Of a DNA stretch of 64,000 nt, positions 6,994 through 14,788 are shown one piece after another. This DNA comes from Alphaproteobacteria bacterium. GTDB lineage: Bacteria > Pseudomonadota > Alphaproteobacteria > Micavibrionales > Micavibrionaceae. A program made the translations under genes and the position numbers. Under the pieces are notes generated by a model, which saw nothing but the letters and a program-made list of their open reading frames with translations, had not been told where the DNA came from and did not search any database. The DNA lies in NCBI GenBank assembly GCA_020848095.1, contig JADLAT010000008.1, positions 1 through 64,000 of the forward strand, read 5' to 3'. Numbering within the stretch: the first letter of the stretch is position 1; each line of letters starts with the position of its first letter.

Positions 6994-7921
6994 CACTACA
7001 CGTCCCGCCGCCCAGGACACAGAATTTAGCACAATGAGGGTGATTGAGCTGTACAGCGGCGGAGGCTTCCTTGAGTGTCTCCCCCATGTTAAACTGCTGG
7101 TCATAGGCCAGCAGCGTGCAGGCCATCACGGAGGGTTTTTTATCACCCTTGCGCTTTACCACCATCCGCGATGACGCACACATCATATCATCCGGATTTA
7201 CGTTCAAAATCCCCCAACAGGCTGTCGTAATCTCGGGCACGGGGGCGCTTTCATCCATTTCAGGAAACAGCATCAGTTGCTTTTTATCATACGCATCAAT
7301 CTTAATATCAAATTCCTTGAAAAACGCATCGAACCCTTCGCGCAGCTCGCTTTCATCCTCGCCCCAGCGCGTACGACCGGCAATATCAATGGTAAAACCC
7401 TTATCCGAAAGCCATTTTAGACCCAGCATCATCGGTACCCACGACCCTGAACCGCGTTCTTCCTCATGCAGCTCACGCTTGAAATGATCGACAGAAACAC
7501 GAATGGTCAGCAAATCGTCGTAGCGCTCTTTTAATGCCAACAAACCCTCGGCACATTTCATCATGGGTCGCATGGCGTTGGTAAGGACCAGCAGCTGAAA
7601 TCCCCGCTTAAGGCATTCACTTATAATCGGAATAATATCCGGATTCATAAACGGCTCCCCGCCCGTGATGCCAATTTCCACAACCGGATAGCCTCCGCGC
7701 TTTATTTCATCGAGGTACGTTATAACTTCCGTATGGGTCAAATAAACGAGAGCATCATTCTTCGGTGTGGATTCAATATAACAATTCACGCAAGCCAGAT
7801 TACACAGCGTCCCCGTATTGAACCACAGCGTTTTCAGCACCGTTAAATCTACCCATGCACGGCGCTCCCCCTTGGCCGTGGTGAACGGGTCTGAAAATTT
7901 TTGTTTTTCTGCTGCGGTCAT
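6983..7921 (-). CDS. Radical SAM protein with C-terminal cysteine cluster
   Basis: 312 aa. C40-NLA-C44-VN-C47 is the CX3CX2C that binds the radical SAM 4Fe-4S cluster, and GITGGEPFMNP (about 84-94) is the GGE SAM-binding motif. The last 20 residues hold HPHCAKFCVLGGGTCS, a three-cysteine group that could ligate an auxiliary cluster. It belongs to a family I recall as common and conserved in alphaproteobacteria, without a firm function. It is not the canonical ArsS (TIGR04167), whose C-terminus differs, but it faces the arsenosugar-type operon tail to tail with an 11-base overlap. It might supply the adenosylation step or be unrelated. Confidence 0.8.
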   Translation of the reverse strand: MTAAEKQKFSDPFTTAKGERRAWVDLTVLKTLWFNTGTLCNLACVNCYIESTPKNDALVYLTHTEVITYLDEIKRGGYPVVEIGITGGEPFMNPDIIPIISECLKRGFQLLVLTNAMRPMMKCAEGLLALKERYDDLLTIRVSVDHFKRELHEEERGSGSWVPMMLGLKWLSDKGFTIDIAGRTRWGEDESELREGFDAFFKEFDIKIDAYDKKQLMLFPEMDESAPVPEITTACWGILNVNPDDMMCASSRMVVKRKGDKKPSVMACTLLAYDQQFNMGETLKEASAAVQLNHPHCAKFCVLGGGTCSVKG

Positions 7922-8157
7922 TTTACTATTTTACGCCTGACTATAAAGGATGCAATGAAGAAACAGATCTTCAAAGCTGCCCTATTGAACATACAGGCTT
8001 TCGCCAGGCTGATAAATAAAGTTACATTGCCCCTGAAATCCCGAATGTCTCCAGACAAAGCATCGCCTTTTAACAATACGCCCCCATCTGTCCAACTTGT
8101 ACTGACGTTATACAATGTCCATCGTCAGGGATATTTGAACACTGATCAACCTCCATT
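7922..8157. other. Intergenic stretch without a recognisable gene
   Basis: I see no credible coding frame here: the two overlapping short frames lack ribosome-binding sites and family signals. The right part (about 8095-8157) may be the terminal region of the IS3 element whose transposase fragment follows. Confidence 0.4.
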
Positions 8158-8415
8158 TTAGAGTCCATGTTTTAAATGAGGAATCTGTGACCTTTGGTGC
8201 GGCATAAAAGAAAAGGCCGGAGCGTAAGCGAAGACCTCTTCTTTTATGGGATCGCCATGATAAGCAAGTAATGCAGGTGGCTTGTATCCAAGACTGGAAT
8301 GCGGACGGATATAATTATAATGATGCCGCCATTGCTCGATGATGATCTGCACTTCTTCAAGCGTGTAAAACGTCTCGCCATTTAAAGCTCATCTCTCAGC
8401 CGCCCGTTATTACGT
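8158..8415 (-). pseudogene. IS3-family transposase (OrfB) C-terminal fragment with frameshift
   Basis: The minus-strand frame encodes LNGETFYTLEEVQIIIEQW then YNYIRPHSSLGYKPPALLAY, the C-terminal end of the IS3 integrase-core protein. Upstream, the residues NNGRLRDEL that should precede LNGE lie in the next frame; one missing T near 8385-8388 explains the shift. The DDE catalytic region is gone. No complete terminal inverted repeats were recognised. It is a dead insertion-sequence scrap. Confidence 0.75.
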
Positions 8416-8440
8416 GCACCATGCCACAAACTCATAAATT
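8158..8440 (-). mobile_element. IS3-type insertion sequence remnant
   Basis: This is the segment holding the transposase tail, between the radical SAM gene and the tRNA-Tyr terminator. The left and right limits are approximate because the ends are not preserved in recognisable form. Confidence 0.5.
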
Positions 8441-8471
8441 TTATAGTAAGTACCCCCTGATTATTTCAAGA

Positions 8472-8500
8472 AAAACCCCGCTCTGGCAGGCTTGCGGGGG
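8472..8500 (-). terminator. Rho-independent terminator of tRNA-Tyr
   Basis: On the minus strand GCGGGG at the 3' arm (8477-8482) pairs with CCCCGC (8495-8500) and is followed by TTTTTC (8471-8476 region). It lies 30 bp downstream of the tRNA-Tyr 3' end. Confidence 0.65.
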
Positions 8501-8529
8501 GAAACGCTCCGAATACACGAAAGGGAAAA

Positions 8530-8615
8530 TGGTGGAGGGAGCAGGATTCGAACCTGCGTAGACATAAGTCGGCAGATTTACAGTCTGCTGCCATTAACCG
8601 CTCGGCCATCCCTCC
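8530..8615 (-). tRNA. tRNA-Tyr (anticodon GTA)
   Basis: On the minus strand the acceptor GGAGGGA (8609-8615) pairs with TCCCTCC (8534-8540), then A and encoded CCA (8530-8532). The anticodon GTA is at 8579-8581 in loop CTGTAAA. There is a long variable arm and a GGTTCGAATCC T-arm. A good -10 lies just upstream and a terminator follows. Confidence 0.96.
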
Positions 8616-8629
8616 ACATTGGGATAAAC

Positions 8630-8658
8630 ATTATAATGCCGATATCTAAAGAGTGCAG
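8630..8658 (-). promoter_or_regulatory. Promoter of tRNA-Tyr
   Basis: CTGCAC (8653-8658), 17 bases, perfect TATAAT (8630-8635), about 15 bp before the tRNA 5' end. Confidence 0.6.
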
Positions 8659-8705
8659 AAAAAAGACTTTCGCGCCTCCTGTCAAGACTGTATCTTGCCC
8701 ATACG

Positions 8706-9599
8706 ATGAAAAAGCACAAAAATAATCATAATGCCCAGCCCCCCAAAGGCCGTGAAACCCGCGCGAGTGGTAAATCTTCCGACAGACCTCCCGGAAATTT
8801 CAAATCAAAACCCGAAAAACGGCCGGAGCGAACAAGCGCGCCAAAACCACAAAACGCTCTGGCACGCGCAGATCTCTACGGATTTCACGCCGTCAGCGCC
8901 GCCTGGCTGAACGAAGAGCGACAAATTCAGGCACTTTATGTCTGCGATCAGGCTCTGGAGGGATTAAAACCGGTCATGGAAGAGGCGCTGGCAAAAAACA
9001 TCAAACGGCCACCGGCCCATATTTTAGAAAAAAAGCAGCTGGAATTTCTTCTCCCCCAAGGCGCGGTACACCAAGGCGTCGCCCTCGTATGTGCGCCCTT
9101 GCCGGAAATTGGCCTGCGCGATCTCTTAATCAAGGGCGAAAAACAGGAAAAAAGCACAATCCTTATCCTTGATCAGGTCACAGATCCGCATAATATCGGC
9201 GCAATTCTGCGCTCGGCCTGCGCCTTTGGCGTAACCGGTGTTGTGATGCAGCGGCGTCATGCGCCGGAATTGACCGCGGCACTGGCCAAAACGGCCTGCG
9301 GCGCGATTGAGCACATCCCGGTCGCCTATGAAACCAATCTCAGCCGGGCAATCGAAGAAATGCAAAAGGCCGATTACTACGTTTTCGGGCTTGATGAGCG
9401 CGGCGAATGCACCATTGACGCACTGGACATCCCTAGGCGCGCTGCGCTCGTTCTGGGGGCGGAGGGACCGGGCATCCGTCATCTGGTCAAAGAACGCTGT
9501 GACCAGCTTGTACGGCTGCCTATGAGCGGCCCTATGCCCAGCATCAATGTTTCCAACGCGGCGGCCATTGCCCTCTACGTCACCAGCAGCCGAAAATAA
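8706..9599 (+). CDS. rlmB: 23S rRNA (guanosine-2'-O-)-methyltransferase RlmB (SpoU/TrmH family)
   Basis: 297 aa. Residues 1-50 are a basic, disordered extension. The SpoU substrate-binding domain (about 55-130) is followed by the knotted SPOUT methylase domain with all three motifs: DPHNIGAILRS (160-170, N163 and R169), LVLGAEGPGIR (248-258, E253) and LPMSGPMPSINVSNAAAIA (271-289). RlmB 2'-O-methylates G2251 in the peptidyl-transferase P loop. The family is certain; the exact target (RlmB, not TrmH) follows from the N-terminal substrate-binding domain. The long basic tail is a common feature of alphaproteobacterial copies. Confidence 0.9.
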   Translation: MKKHKNNHNAQPPKGRETRASGKSSDRPPGNFKSKPEKRPERTSAPKPQNALARADLYGFHAVSAAWLNEERQIQALYVCDQALEGLKPVMEEALAKNIKRPPAHILEKKQLEFLLPQGAVHQGVALVCAPLPEIGLRDLLIKGEKQEKSTILILDQVTDPHNIGAILRSACAFGVTGVVMQRRHAPELTAALAKTACGAIEHIPVAYETNLSRAIEEMQKADYYVFGLDERGECTIDALDIPRRAALVLGAEGPGIRHLVKERCDQLVRLPMSGPMPSINVSNAAAIALYVTSSRK

Positions 9600-9638
9600 A
9601 AACGAAGATCGGGTGTGCCCGGATATTCAGGCAGACCC

Positions 9639-10724
9639 TTAGAACGTCTGCGAGGACAGGCCGCCTTGCGAGAACAAATCGATCAGACGATCAGATATTT
9701 TATCCAGTCTTTCCGCGTTTTTTAGAGCCTTTTCAACAATAGCAATCACCTCATCCAGCGGCATATCCGGCTCAATATTGATGTAATCTGGATTTGTTTT
9801 AATCCGTGCATAAAAATGAATAACCTGACTGGAAAGTCGATCCCCCAGAATATCCATTTTCTCGGTATTGCGATCAAAAACCGAGCGTTCAAACGCGGGT
9901 TGAGACTGCACAATATCCCCTGCCTTTTTATATTTAGCCGGGCGATCCGTATCCTTTAAGGCCTTGAGCATCTCATCATACACCGCCAGATACGCCTGTA
10001 TTTTTGATTTATTCGCCTTGATTTCAGAATCAAGCATCATGGCGAACAAGGCTCGCTCCTTATCCTTAAGCGCCCGCTCCCGCTCGGCCATATCCATGCT
10101 TTGCTTTTGGGCCTCTGCCACAGTTTTAAAACCGCGTATCATGGCAATGCTCAAAAATGAAAACGCCCCCACAATGCACAAAAACAATATAAATCCGAGC
10201 GTGATCATCAGGTTGCCACTGCCGGACCCTTGCGCATTCTGCCCCGCACCTGTGTCCGCCCAAAGCCCCAGCTTCTGGTTCTGTGCCTGCATTTCTGCCT
10301 GAAGATACGGCCCTTCAAAGACGGTGCCATACACCACACTCCGGTCCGCCGTAACCATGCCCTGCTGCAACATAAAAAGCCCCAGATCAAGATCGGAACT
10401 GTTGGTGCATTGCGCCTTTATCCTCTCAGCCACCCGCGCCTTGATCTCACACCGCACACGCTCCGCACCCAGAGCACTGTCCAACGTCAGCCGGCTCAGC
10501 ACCTGAAACTGTGCGCTCATGCCCGTTAAGGATTCAACGCCCCACAAACCCACTTTGGTTTTCCCAACGATCAAAGTGGCCGCATCTGCCGCGCGCACAC
10601 CCTTTTCTTCAAAAAAGCGCTGTGCCTGTGAATCTGACTGTGCCAATACAGCACCACTGGTGAAAAACATCACCAAAAGCAGCGCAAAAAACGCAAAAAC
10701 AGCCCTGTGCGAATAAAAAACCAT
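9639..10724 (-). CDS. Exported, membrane-anchored protein with degenerate SNase-like domain
   Basis: 361 aa. A signal peptide (1-29, ending AVLAQ) precedes a staphylococcal-nuclease-like domain (about 38-157): TLIVGKTKVGLWGVESL stands where active members have DGDTxxVxxxxVRLxGIDAPE, and it ends with KLGLWAD. A membrane helix follows (about 171-197), then a long charged coiled coil (200-260) and a helical C-terminus. The catalytic arginine and glutamate of the nuclease are replaced (VRLxG to VGLWG, DAPE to ESLT), so I infer a binding rather than a cutting domain. The SNase domain would lie outside the inner membrane and the coiled coil inside. Function unknown. Confidence 0.6.
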   Translation of the reverse strand: MVFYSHRAVFAFFALLLVMFFTSGAVLAQSDSQAQRFFEEKGVRAADAATLIVGKTKVGLWGVESLTGMSAQFQVLSRLTLDSALGAERVRCEIKARVAERIKAQCTNSSDLDLGLFMLQQGMVTADRSVVYGTVFEGPYLQAEMQAQNQKLGLWADTGAGQNAQGSGSGNLMITLGFILFLCIVGAFSFLSIAMIRGFKTVAEAQKQSMDMAERERALKDKERALFAMMLDSEIKANKSKIQAYLAVYDEMLKALKDTDRPAKYKKAGDIVQSQPAFERSVFDRNTEKMDILGDRLSSQVIHFYARIKTNPDYINIEPDMPLDEVIAIVEKALKNAERLDKISDRLIDLFSQGGLSSQTF

Positions 10725-10906
10725 GAAAACAACTGTAAAAAGATAAGGATTCCCTTGCGGGTATAAAAAAACTATAACATCTTTTCCGGCAAAGTTTTAG
10801 TGCTTTTGACGAGGACATAAACAGCCAAATTCTGCTAAGATAGATCAAACCCCGGCTACAGGCTAAAAAAGGCCACTACAAAATTGCAACGACTGATGGT
10901 TTATAC

Positions 10907-11467
10907 ATGCGTCTGCCACTAAATAAGTTTCTGGAAAAACTCGGCGTTGGACACACGCTCTCCCCCTATGAGACCTATCCGTGGTTCCTGCACGATGACG
11001 CGCAAAAAATCACCTGCAGCGCCGAAGTGCGCATGGGGCCAGATAACGAAGATGTCGAAGCCGAAATCCAGTTCCTGCACGATGAAAAATCCGAAAACGA
11101 AGAAAGCGATAGCGGGGAGAGCGGGCAAGGAGACAGCAGCACATTCGTAACCGCCAGGCCCGGCAGCCGGGAACAGATCTTATGGATGCGCGCTACACCT
11201 ATTTCTCCCGGAGAATGGTCGCCCAAGCTTTTGCGCATCAAGGGACAGGACTATGTCAACGCCTTTCATGACTGGGAAGAAAAGGGCTGTGAGTTCTTCG
11301 TATCCTGCATAGAGGCCCTGCAAATGGGCATTATCCCGGATATTGACGCGCTGGTAGAGGATAAAATGAAAGACGATAGCGCCTGGGGCGGGGGGCGCTC
11401 TGGCCGCGTGGGCCGGAAATCACCCAAAGTCAAACCGGGACAGCTTATGGGCATGAAAAAACCTTAA
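10907..11467 (+). CDS. Uncharacterised protein, 186 aa
   Basis: Not recognised. It starts MRLPLNKFLEKLGVGHTLSP. A strongly acidic, serine-rich stretch (about 60-82, SENEESDSGESGQGDSS) separates a mixed N-terminal part from a middle with ILWMRATPISPGEWSP. The C-terminus is glycine- and basic-rich (GGGRSGRVGRKSPK). No signal peptide or membrane segment is present. It diverges from the SNase-like gene and is followed after 31 bp by the convergent pilin-like gene. Codon use resembles the neighbours. Confidence 0.65.
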   Translation: MRLPLNKFLEKLGVGHTLSPYETYPWFLHDDAQKITCSAEVRMGPDNEDVEAEIQFLHDEKSENEESDSGESGQGDSSTFVTARPGSREQILWMRATPISPGEWSPKLLRIKGQDYVNAFHDWEEKGCEFFVSCIEALQMGIIPDIDALVEDKMKDDSAWGGGRSGRVGRKSPKVKPGQLMGMKKP

Positions 11468-11498
11468 AAAACCGGATGCCTTTATCACTCACCCTGCC

Positions 11499-12206
11499 TC
11501 AACGCGCCTGCAGCACTTTATAAAACACGTATTTTGGTGGATTGGCAGTTTTTTGAAAACAGGCCGCCGTCTTACCAGCCAATAACGCATCTTCATCACC
11601 TATCGTGGCGCTGTAGCCAAAACCACCGACATAAAAGCCGGTACCATAAGATGTATCGACAGGCGGGGCATCGCTGACATCCGTAACACCCAAAAGACCA
11701 TTAAGACTTTGGCAAACACTTAAAGTCAGTGCATCCGCCACCAAAAGAAGATCCGCTCCCGAAGCATCCCCCGCTGTGGTGCCAATATCCTGCACCTCAT
11801 TATCGCCATAAATATGCCATAGCGCATCGGGGGTCGCGGTGCTGTCCAAAGCCTCCGCAGGCACATTTTTCCAAAACAATCCCGCGCCCTCAGGGTCAAA
11901 AATCCGGTTACGTACATCGCCGCAAGCGCCATGCGTATAATCCGCGCCGCCCCAGCGCGCATGATCAAAGCACAGCGCAGTTACGGCCACACCGCGCAAC
12001 CGTAATTGCCCCACACCGGCGGCCATATCATTCGCATACTCCAAAAGCTCGGCTGCCTGTAACCGGGCGCGCTCCGCACTAACCTGCTGAATGTTGCCGC
12101 GCCCGCTATGGGAAACAGCGAAAGACAGCGCCGCAAGTAAGACCACGGCAATTAAAATATAAAAAAGAACATTACCTGATTGAGCATTTCCCATACGCGT
12201 CATCAT
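11499..12206 (-). CDS. Pseudopilin-like exported protein
   Basis: 235 aa. A short polar leader (MMTRMGNAQSG) runs straight into a hydrophobic helix NVLFYILIAVVLLAALSFAV (12-31), then a soluble domain with four cysteines. This layout suits a type IV pilin, type II pseudopilin or Tad-like minor subunit processed at the G-N boundary, but the consensus glutamate at +5 is absent, so the class is unsure. The start codon overlaps the upstream gene by 4 bases, indicating a two-gene operon. No pilus assembly genes are in the window. Confidence 0.55.
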   Translation of the reverse strand: MMTRMGNAQSGNVLFYILIAVVLLAALSFAVSHSGRGNIQQVSAERARLQAAELLEYANDMAAGVGQLRLRGVAVTALCFDHARWGGADYTHGACGDVRNRIFDPEGAGLFWKNVPAEALDSTATPDALWHIYGDNEVQDIGTTAGDASGADLLLVADALTLSVCQSLNGLLGVTDVSDAPPVDTSYGTGFYVGGFGYSATIGDEDALLAGKTAACFQKTANPPKYVFYKVLQAR

Positions 12207-12598
12207 AGCCCAGCGCGAAACGCTTTAAAATCGCTTTCATTGGACGCCCGAATATGAACAGGGATAATTTCAACGCCGCAGGCAATCAGTGTCAAAAAAT
12301 CAGCACGTCCCGCGCCGATCTCCACATTATCCATGAGGCCAATACCCAAAATCGGTTTTTCAAACACCGCCCCGGTTTTAAATTTTTTCTCCGCAACGCG
12401 GCGTTTTTCCGCTTCCTCCGCATCAAGCTCTTCCAGAGATTTTATCGACCCGTCCGGGCGCAGCCATTCAAAACTGAAAAGGGAAAATTTCCAGCTTTTC
12501 AGCGCCAAAGCGCTTATGATTTCAATCGTTATATAATAACCGGGCGGTCCGGAAATATCGGAACGATCAACAAACACAATTTCACTTTTTGACGCCAT
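12203..12598 (-). CDS. Uncharacterised protein, 131 aa
   Basis: Not recognised. It is a small soluble protein (MASKSEIVFVDRSDISGPPG) with a charged central helix (SLEELDAEEAEKRRVAEKKF, about 55-74) and a hydrophobic C-terminal half (FLTLIACGVEIIPVHI). It is first in an operon with the pseudopilin-like gene, whose ATG overlaps its stop by 4 bases. Any link with a pilus-like structure is inferred only from that coupling. Confidence 0.6.
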   Translation of the reverse strand: MASKSEIVFVDRSDISGPPGYYITIEIISALALKSWKFSLFSFEWLRPDGSIKSLEELDAEEAEKRRVAEKKFKTGAVFEKPILGIGLMDNVEIGAGRADFLTLIACGVEIIPVHIRASNESDFKAFRAGL

Positions 12599-12713
12599 GC
12601 GCGGAAACTATTTGATTAAATGAGGATTAAAACGTATTTTTCAACTAACCTGTATAAAATACTACACCAGATAACTTAAAATAAAAGATACAAAACAGGG
12701 ACTTGAGGAAAAA

Positions 12714-12935
12714 ATGTCTAATTTACACTCTGCACCGGCCCCTCTTTCCATCGATGGAGAAGTCATCATTGTCAACAATGACACCGATGAAGTCGTCTGC
12801 AATGGCGGCAGCATCGCTCTGGGCCACCCGCAAGTCTGGTACAGCTTTGATAATCAGGATAACGTCACCTGCGGCTACTGCGACCGCGTCTTTGTCAAGG
12901 AACGCGCCAAAACCCGTTTCCCTTCCCAAACTTAA
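12714..12935 (+). CDS. Zinc-finger (zf-CHCC) domain protein
   Basis: 73 aa. C29, H38, C53 and C56 (C-X8-H-X14-C-X2-C, ending VTCGYCDRVF) match the zf-CHCC fold shared with mitochondrial complex I subunit NDUFS6. The bacterial proteins are small and common in alphaproteobacteria; a role in respiratory complex assembly is inferred from the mitochondrial relative. GAGGA at 12705-12709 supports the start. The DUF1150 gene follows 61 bp later on the same strand. Confidence 0.82.
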   Translation: MSNLHSAPAPLSIDGEVIIVNNDTDEVVCNGGSIALGHPQVWYSFDNQDNVTCGYCDRVFVKERAKTRFPSQT

Positions 12936-12996
12936 GGATTTTTGTGTAATAAACCCTAAAAATCCTGTACAATAAAAAGGTAAGAGAGGGTCCAAT

Positions 12997-13236
12997 ATGG
13001 TGAACACAAATAAAAATCAGACGGATGTATCAGCCCTTCTCAAAAGCCTGAACAGCCATGATTTTCTGGCGCTCGGCATACGGGATGTGGCCTATGTTAA
13101 AAGAATCCGGGTTGAGGATAAAACCGCCTATTCCATTCATGCCGCTGACGGCACACCGCTTTCTGTGACGGCGGATATGAATGCTGCAGTGGGTATGATT
13201 CTCCACAACGAGCTCGAGCCCGCAACGCTCCATTAA
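12997..13236 (+). CDS. DUF1150 family protein
   Basis: 79 aa. LALGIRDVAYVKRI (about 25-38) and YSIHAADGTPLSV (about 47-59) are the conserved core of DUF1150, a small family confined to alphaproteobacteria and often found beside small heat-shock protein genes. Here it sits behind a zf-CHCC gene instead. GAGAGGG about 7 bases before the ATG is the ribosome-binding site. Function unknown. Confidence 0.82.
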   Translation: MVNTNKNQTDVSALLKSLNSHDFLALGIRDVAYVKRIRVEDKTAYSIHAADGTPLSVTADMNAAVGMILHNELEPATLH

Positions 13237-13239
13237 TCC

Positions 13240-13710
13240 CTAAGCGGCGGCAAGCAGCCAGCCCTCAGGATCAATAAGCAAAGAGCGGATGGAATCGCTG
13301 TCATCAGCTTCCAAGAGCCGCCTGTGCAACTTATCGTTTTTCAAAAACCGTGAAATGCGCGCCAAACGGCGCAAATGCAACGGTCCATCGCTTTCCGGAG
13401 AAATCACCAGACACACAAGGTCAACCGGCGCCCCGTCGCAAGCCCCGAAATCTACATCATGCTTAAGCGTTGCCAATATTTTAACAGCCTTCAACGGGCC
13501 TTGAATTTGCAAATGGGCGACCGCCACACCATCACCAACGCCGGAACGGGCGGCACTTTCTCTTCTCCAATGATCAGGAAGCAAAGACTCGGCAACAAAA
13601 CCGTTCTTAACAGCCTCCTGCGCCATAATATCCAAAATCTGGCGCGCGGTACTCACGCCCACACATGGCAAAATAGAATCGAAGTAAAGATCACTGCCGT
13701 AGTCAAACAT
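13240..13710 (-). CDS. ptsN: PTS IIA-like nitrogen-regulatory protein PtsN (EIIA-Ntr)
   Basis: 156 aa EIIA type-2 domain. GVAVAHLQI (61-69) carries the phospho-accepting H66 in place of the usual GVAIPH. VDLVCLVISPESDGPLHLRRLARIS is the usual follow-up. EIIA-Ntr is the end of the PTSO-PTSNtr phosphorelay and adjusts potassium and nitrogen/phosphate responses. It is downstream of rpoN and hpf, the classical order, but a hairpin at 14018-14046 and a 378-bp gap separate it from hpf, so it is probably transcribed on its own. Confidence 0.88.
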   Translation of the reverse strand: MFDYGSDLYFDSILPCVGVSTARQILDIMAQEAVKNGFVAESLLPDHWRRESAARSGVGDGVAVAHLQIQGPLKAVKILATLKHDVDFGACDGAPVDLVCLVISPESDGPLHLRRLARISRFLKNDKLHRRLLEADDSDSIRSLLIDPEGWLLAAA

Positions 13711-14017
13711 CTCTTAGCACCTGCTTTTATTTTCGGTAACCATACAACGCAGTCGTAACTTAGGTTCCCCGTGAGTATAGGGATAAAAGCCGCACGTCCA
13801 GAAAAAACAATTGCGCACTGCAAAACAAAATCGTGCCGCAAGCTGTAAAAAAAAGCGTTATTTTCTCACAAAAAATAGAACTTTATGCGCCCGTTTTTTT
13901 CGGCACGGAGACCCTGCGCTCCCCCAATTTGTAATATTTTATGCGTAAAAATAAAATTTATAATGAACAAATACGAAAAAATTATAGCCTCAAAACATGC
14001 GGCAAAGGCAAAATAAA
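13711..14017. other. AT-rich intergenic region between hpf terminator and ptsN
   Basis: This part of a 378-bp gap is A/T-rich with homopolymer runs and no credible coding frame. It presumably holds the ptsN promoter on the minus strand, but I cannot pick a single convincing -35/-10 pair. Confidence 0.5.
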
Positions 14018-14046
14018 TGCCCTGAAACCTTTTCGATTTCAGGGCA
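14018..14046 (-). terminator. Rho-independent terminator of hpf/rpoN
   Basis: A perfect 10-bp stem TGCCCTGAAA / TTTCAGGGCA (14018-14027, 14037-14046) with a 9-base loop, followed on the minus strand by ATTTATTTTG. It lies 43 bp after the hpf stop. Confidence 0.75.
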
Positions 14047-14088
14047 AAAATTTATTGTATATAGCCACAAATAAAAGGGTGTTTCCCT

Positions 14089-14688
14089 CTAATTCTTCTG
14101 AGGCGCCGGATCAACCCAGCCAATATTTCCATCAGCCCGGCGATAAACCATGTTTACGCCCTTATGGCTGGCATTATAAAACAGCAAGGCATTTTGCCCC
14201 GAAAGATCGAGCCGCATCACGGCTTCCGACACGCTCATCGTATCAATACTGGTCGTCATTTCGGCAACCACAACCGGGTCAGCGTCCTTACCAGCCGCCT
14301 GCTCCGTATCTTGTTCGGCGGCCACGGACAGGACGTAATCCTGCGCCTTGACAATCTCATCTTCCGGCGTCTGCTCCAGCCGCTCATGGTGATCGCGCAA
14401 ACGGCGCTTATAGCGGCGCATCTGTTTACCGATTTTTTCAGCGGCATTTTCGAACGACACATACGGGTCGTTCTCCACCGCATCGGCCACCACCATGATA
14501 TTTTTGCCGATCTGAATTGAAATATGCGCCCGCGTCTGCGGCTTTCCATGTCCCTCGCGTGAAAACGTCACCGTTGCGAACGTGGCATGGTTAAAATATT
14601 TCTGGTTCAGATCTTCAAGTTTCCCTTCAACATGACCGCGCAAAGCATCGCCCACATCAATCTGTTTTCCATGAACATTGAGTTCCAT
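14089..14688 (-). CDS. hpf: Ribosome hibernation promoting factor, long form
   Basis: 199 aa from the ATG at 14688, which has AGGA at 14697-14700; the frame is open upstream but without family similarity. The N-terminal S30AE/YfiA domain (1-100: MELNVHGKQIDVGDALRGHV, then DPYVSFENAAEKIGKQMRRYKRR) sits in the ribosomal decoding site. The C-terminal domain (about 140-199, with VVVAEMTTSIDTMSVSEAVM and NMVYRRADGNIGWVDP) makes the long form that dimerises ribosomes into 100S particles. It is immediately downstream of rpoN, as is usual. Confidence 0.93.
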   Translation of the reverse strand: MELNVHGKQIDVGDALRGHVEGKLEDLNQKYFNHATFATVTFSREGHGKPQTRAHISIQIGKNIMVVADAVENDPYVSFENAAEKIGKQMRRYKRRLRDHHERLEQTPEDEIVKAQDYVLSVAAEQDTEQAAGKDADPVVVAEMTTSIDTMSVSEAVMRLDLSGQNALLFYNASHKGVNMVYRRADGNIGWVDPAPQKN

Positions 14689-14788
14689 TGATCGATTCCT
14701 CAAAAGTTGTTTTCTATCTTGAATAATAAAGAAATCATACCACACAACAGACCCAAAAGCACCAGATTCCATACAAAATAAAAATAAT

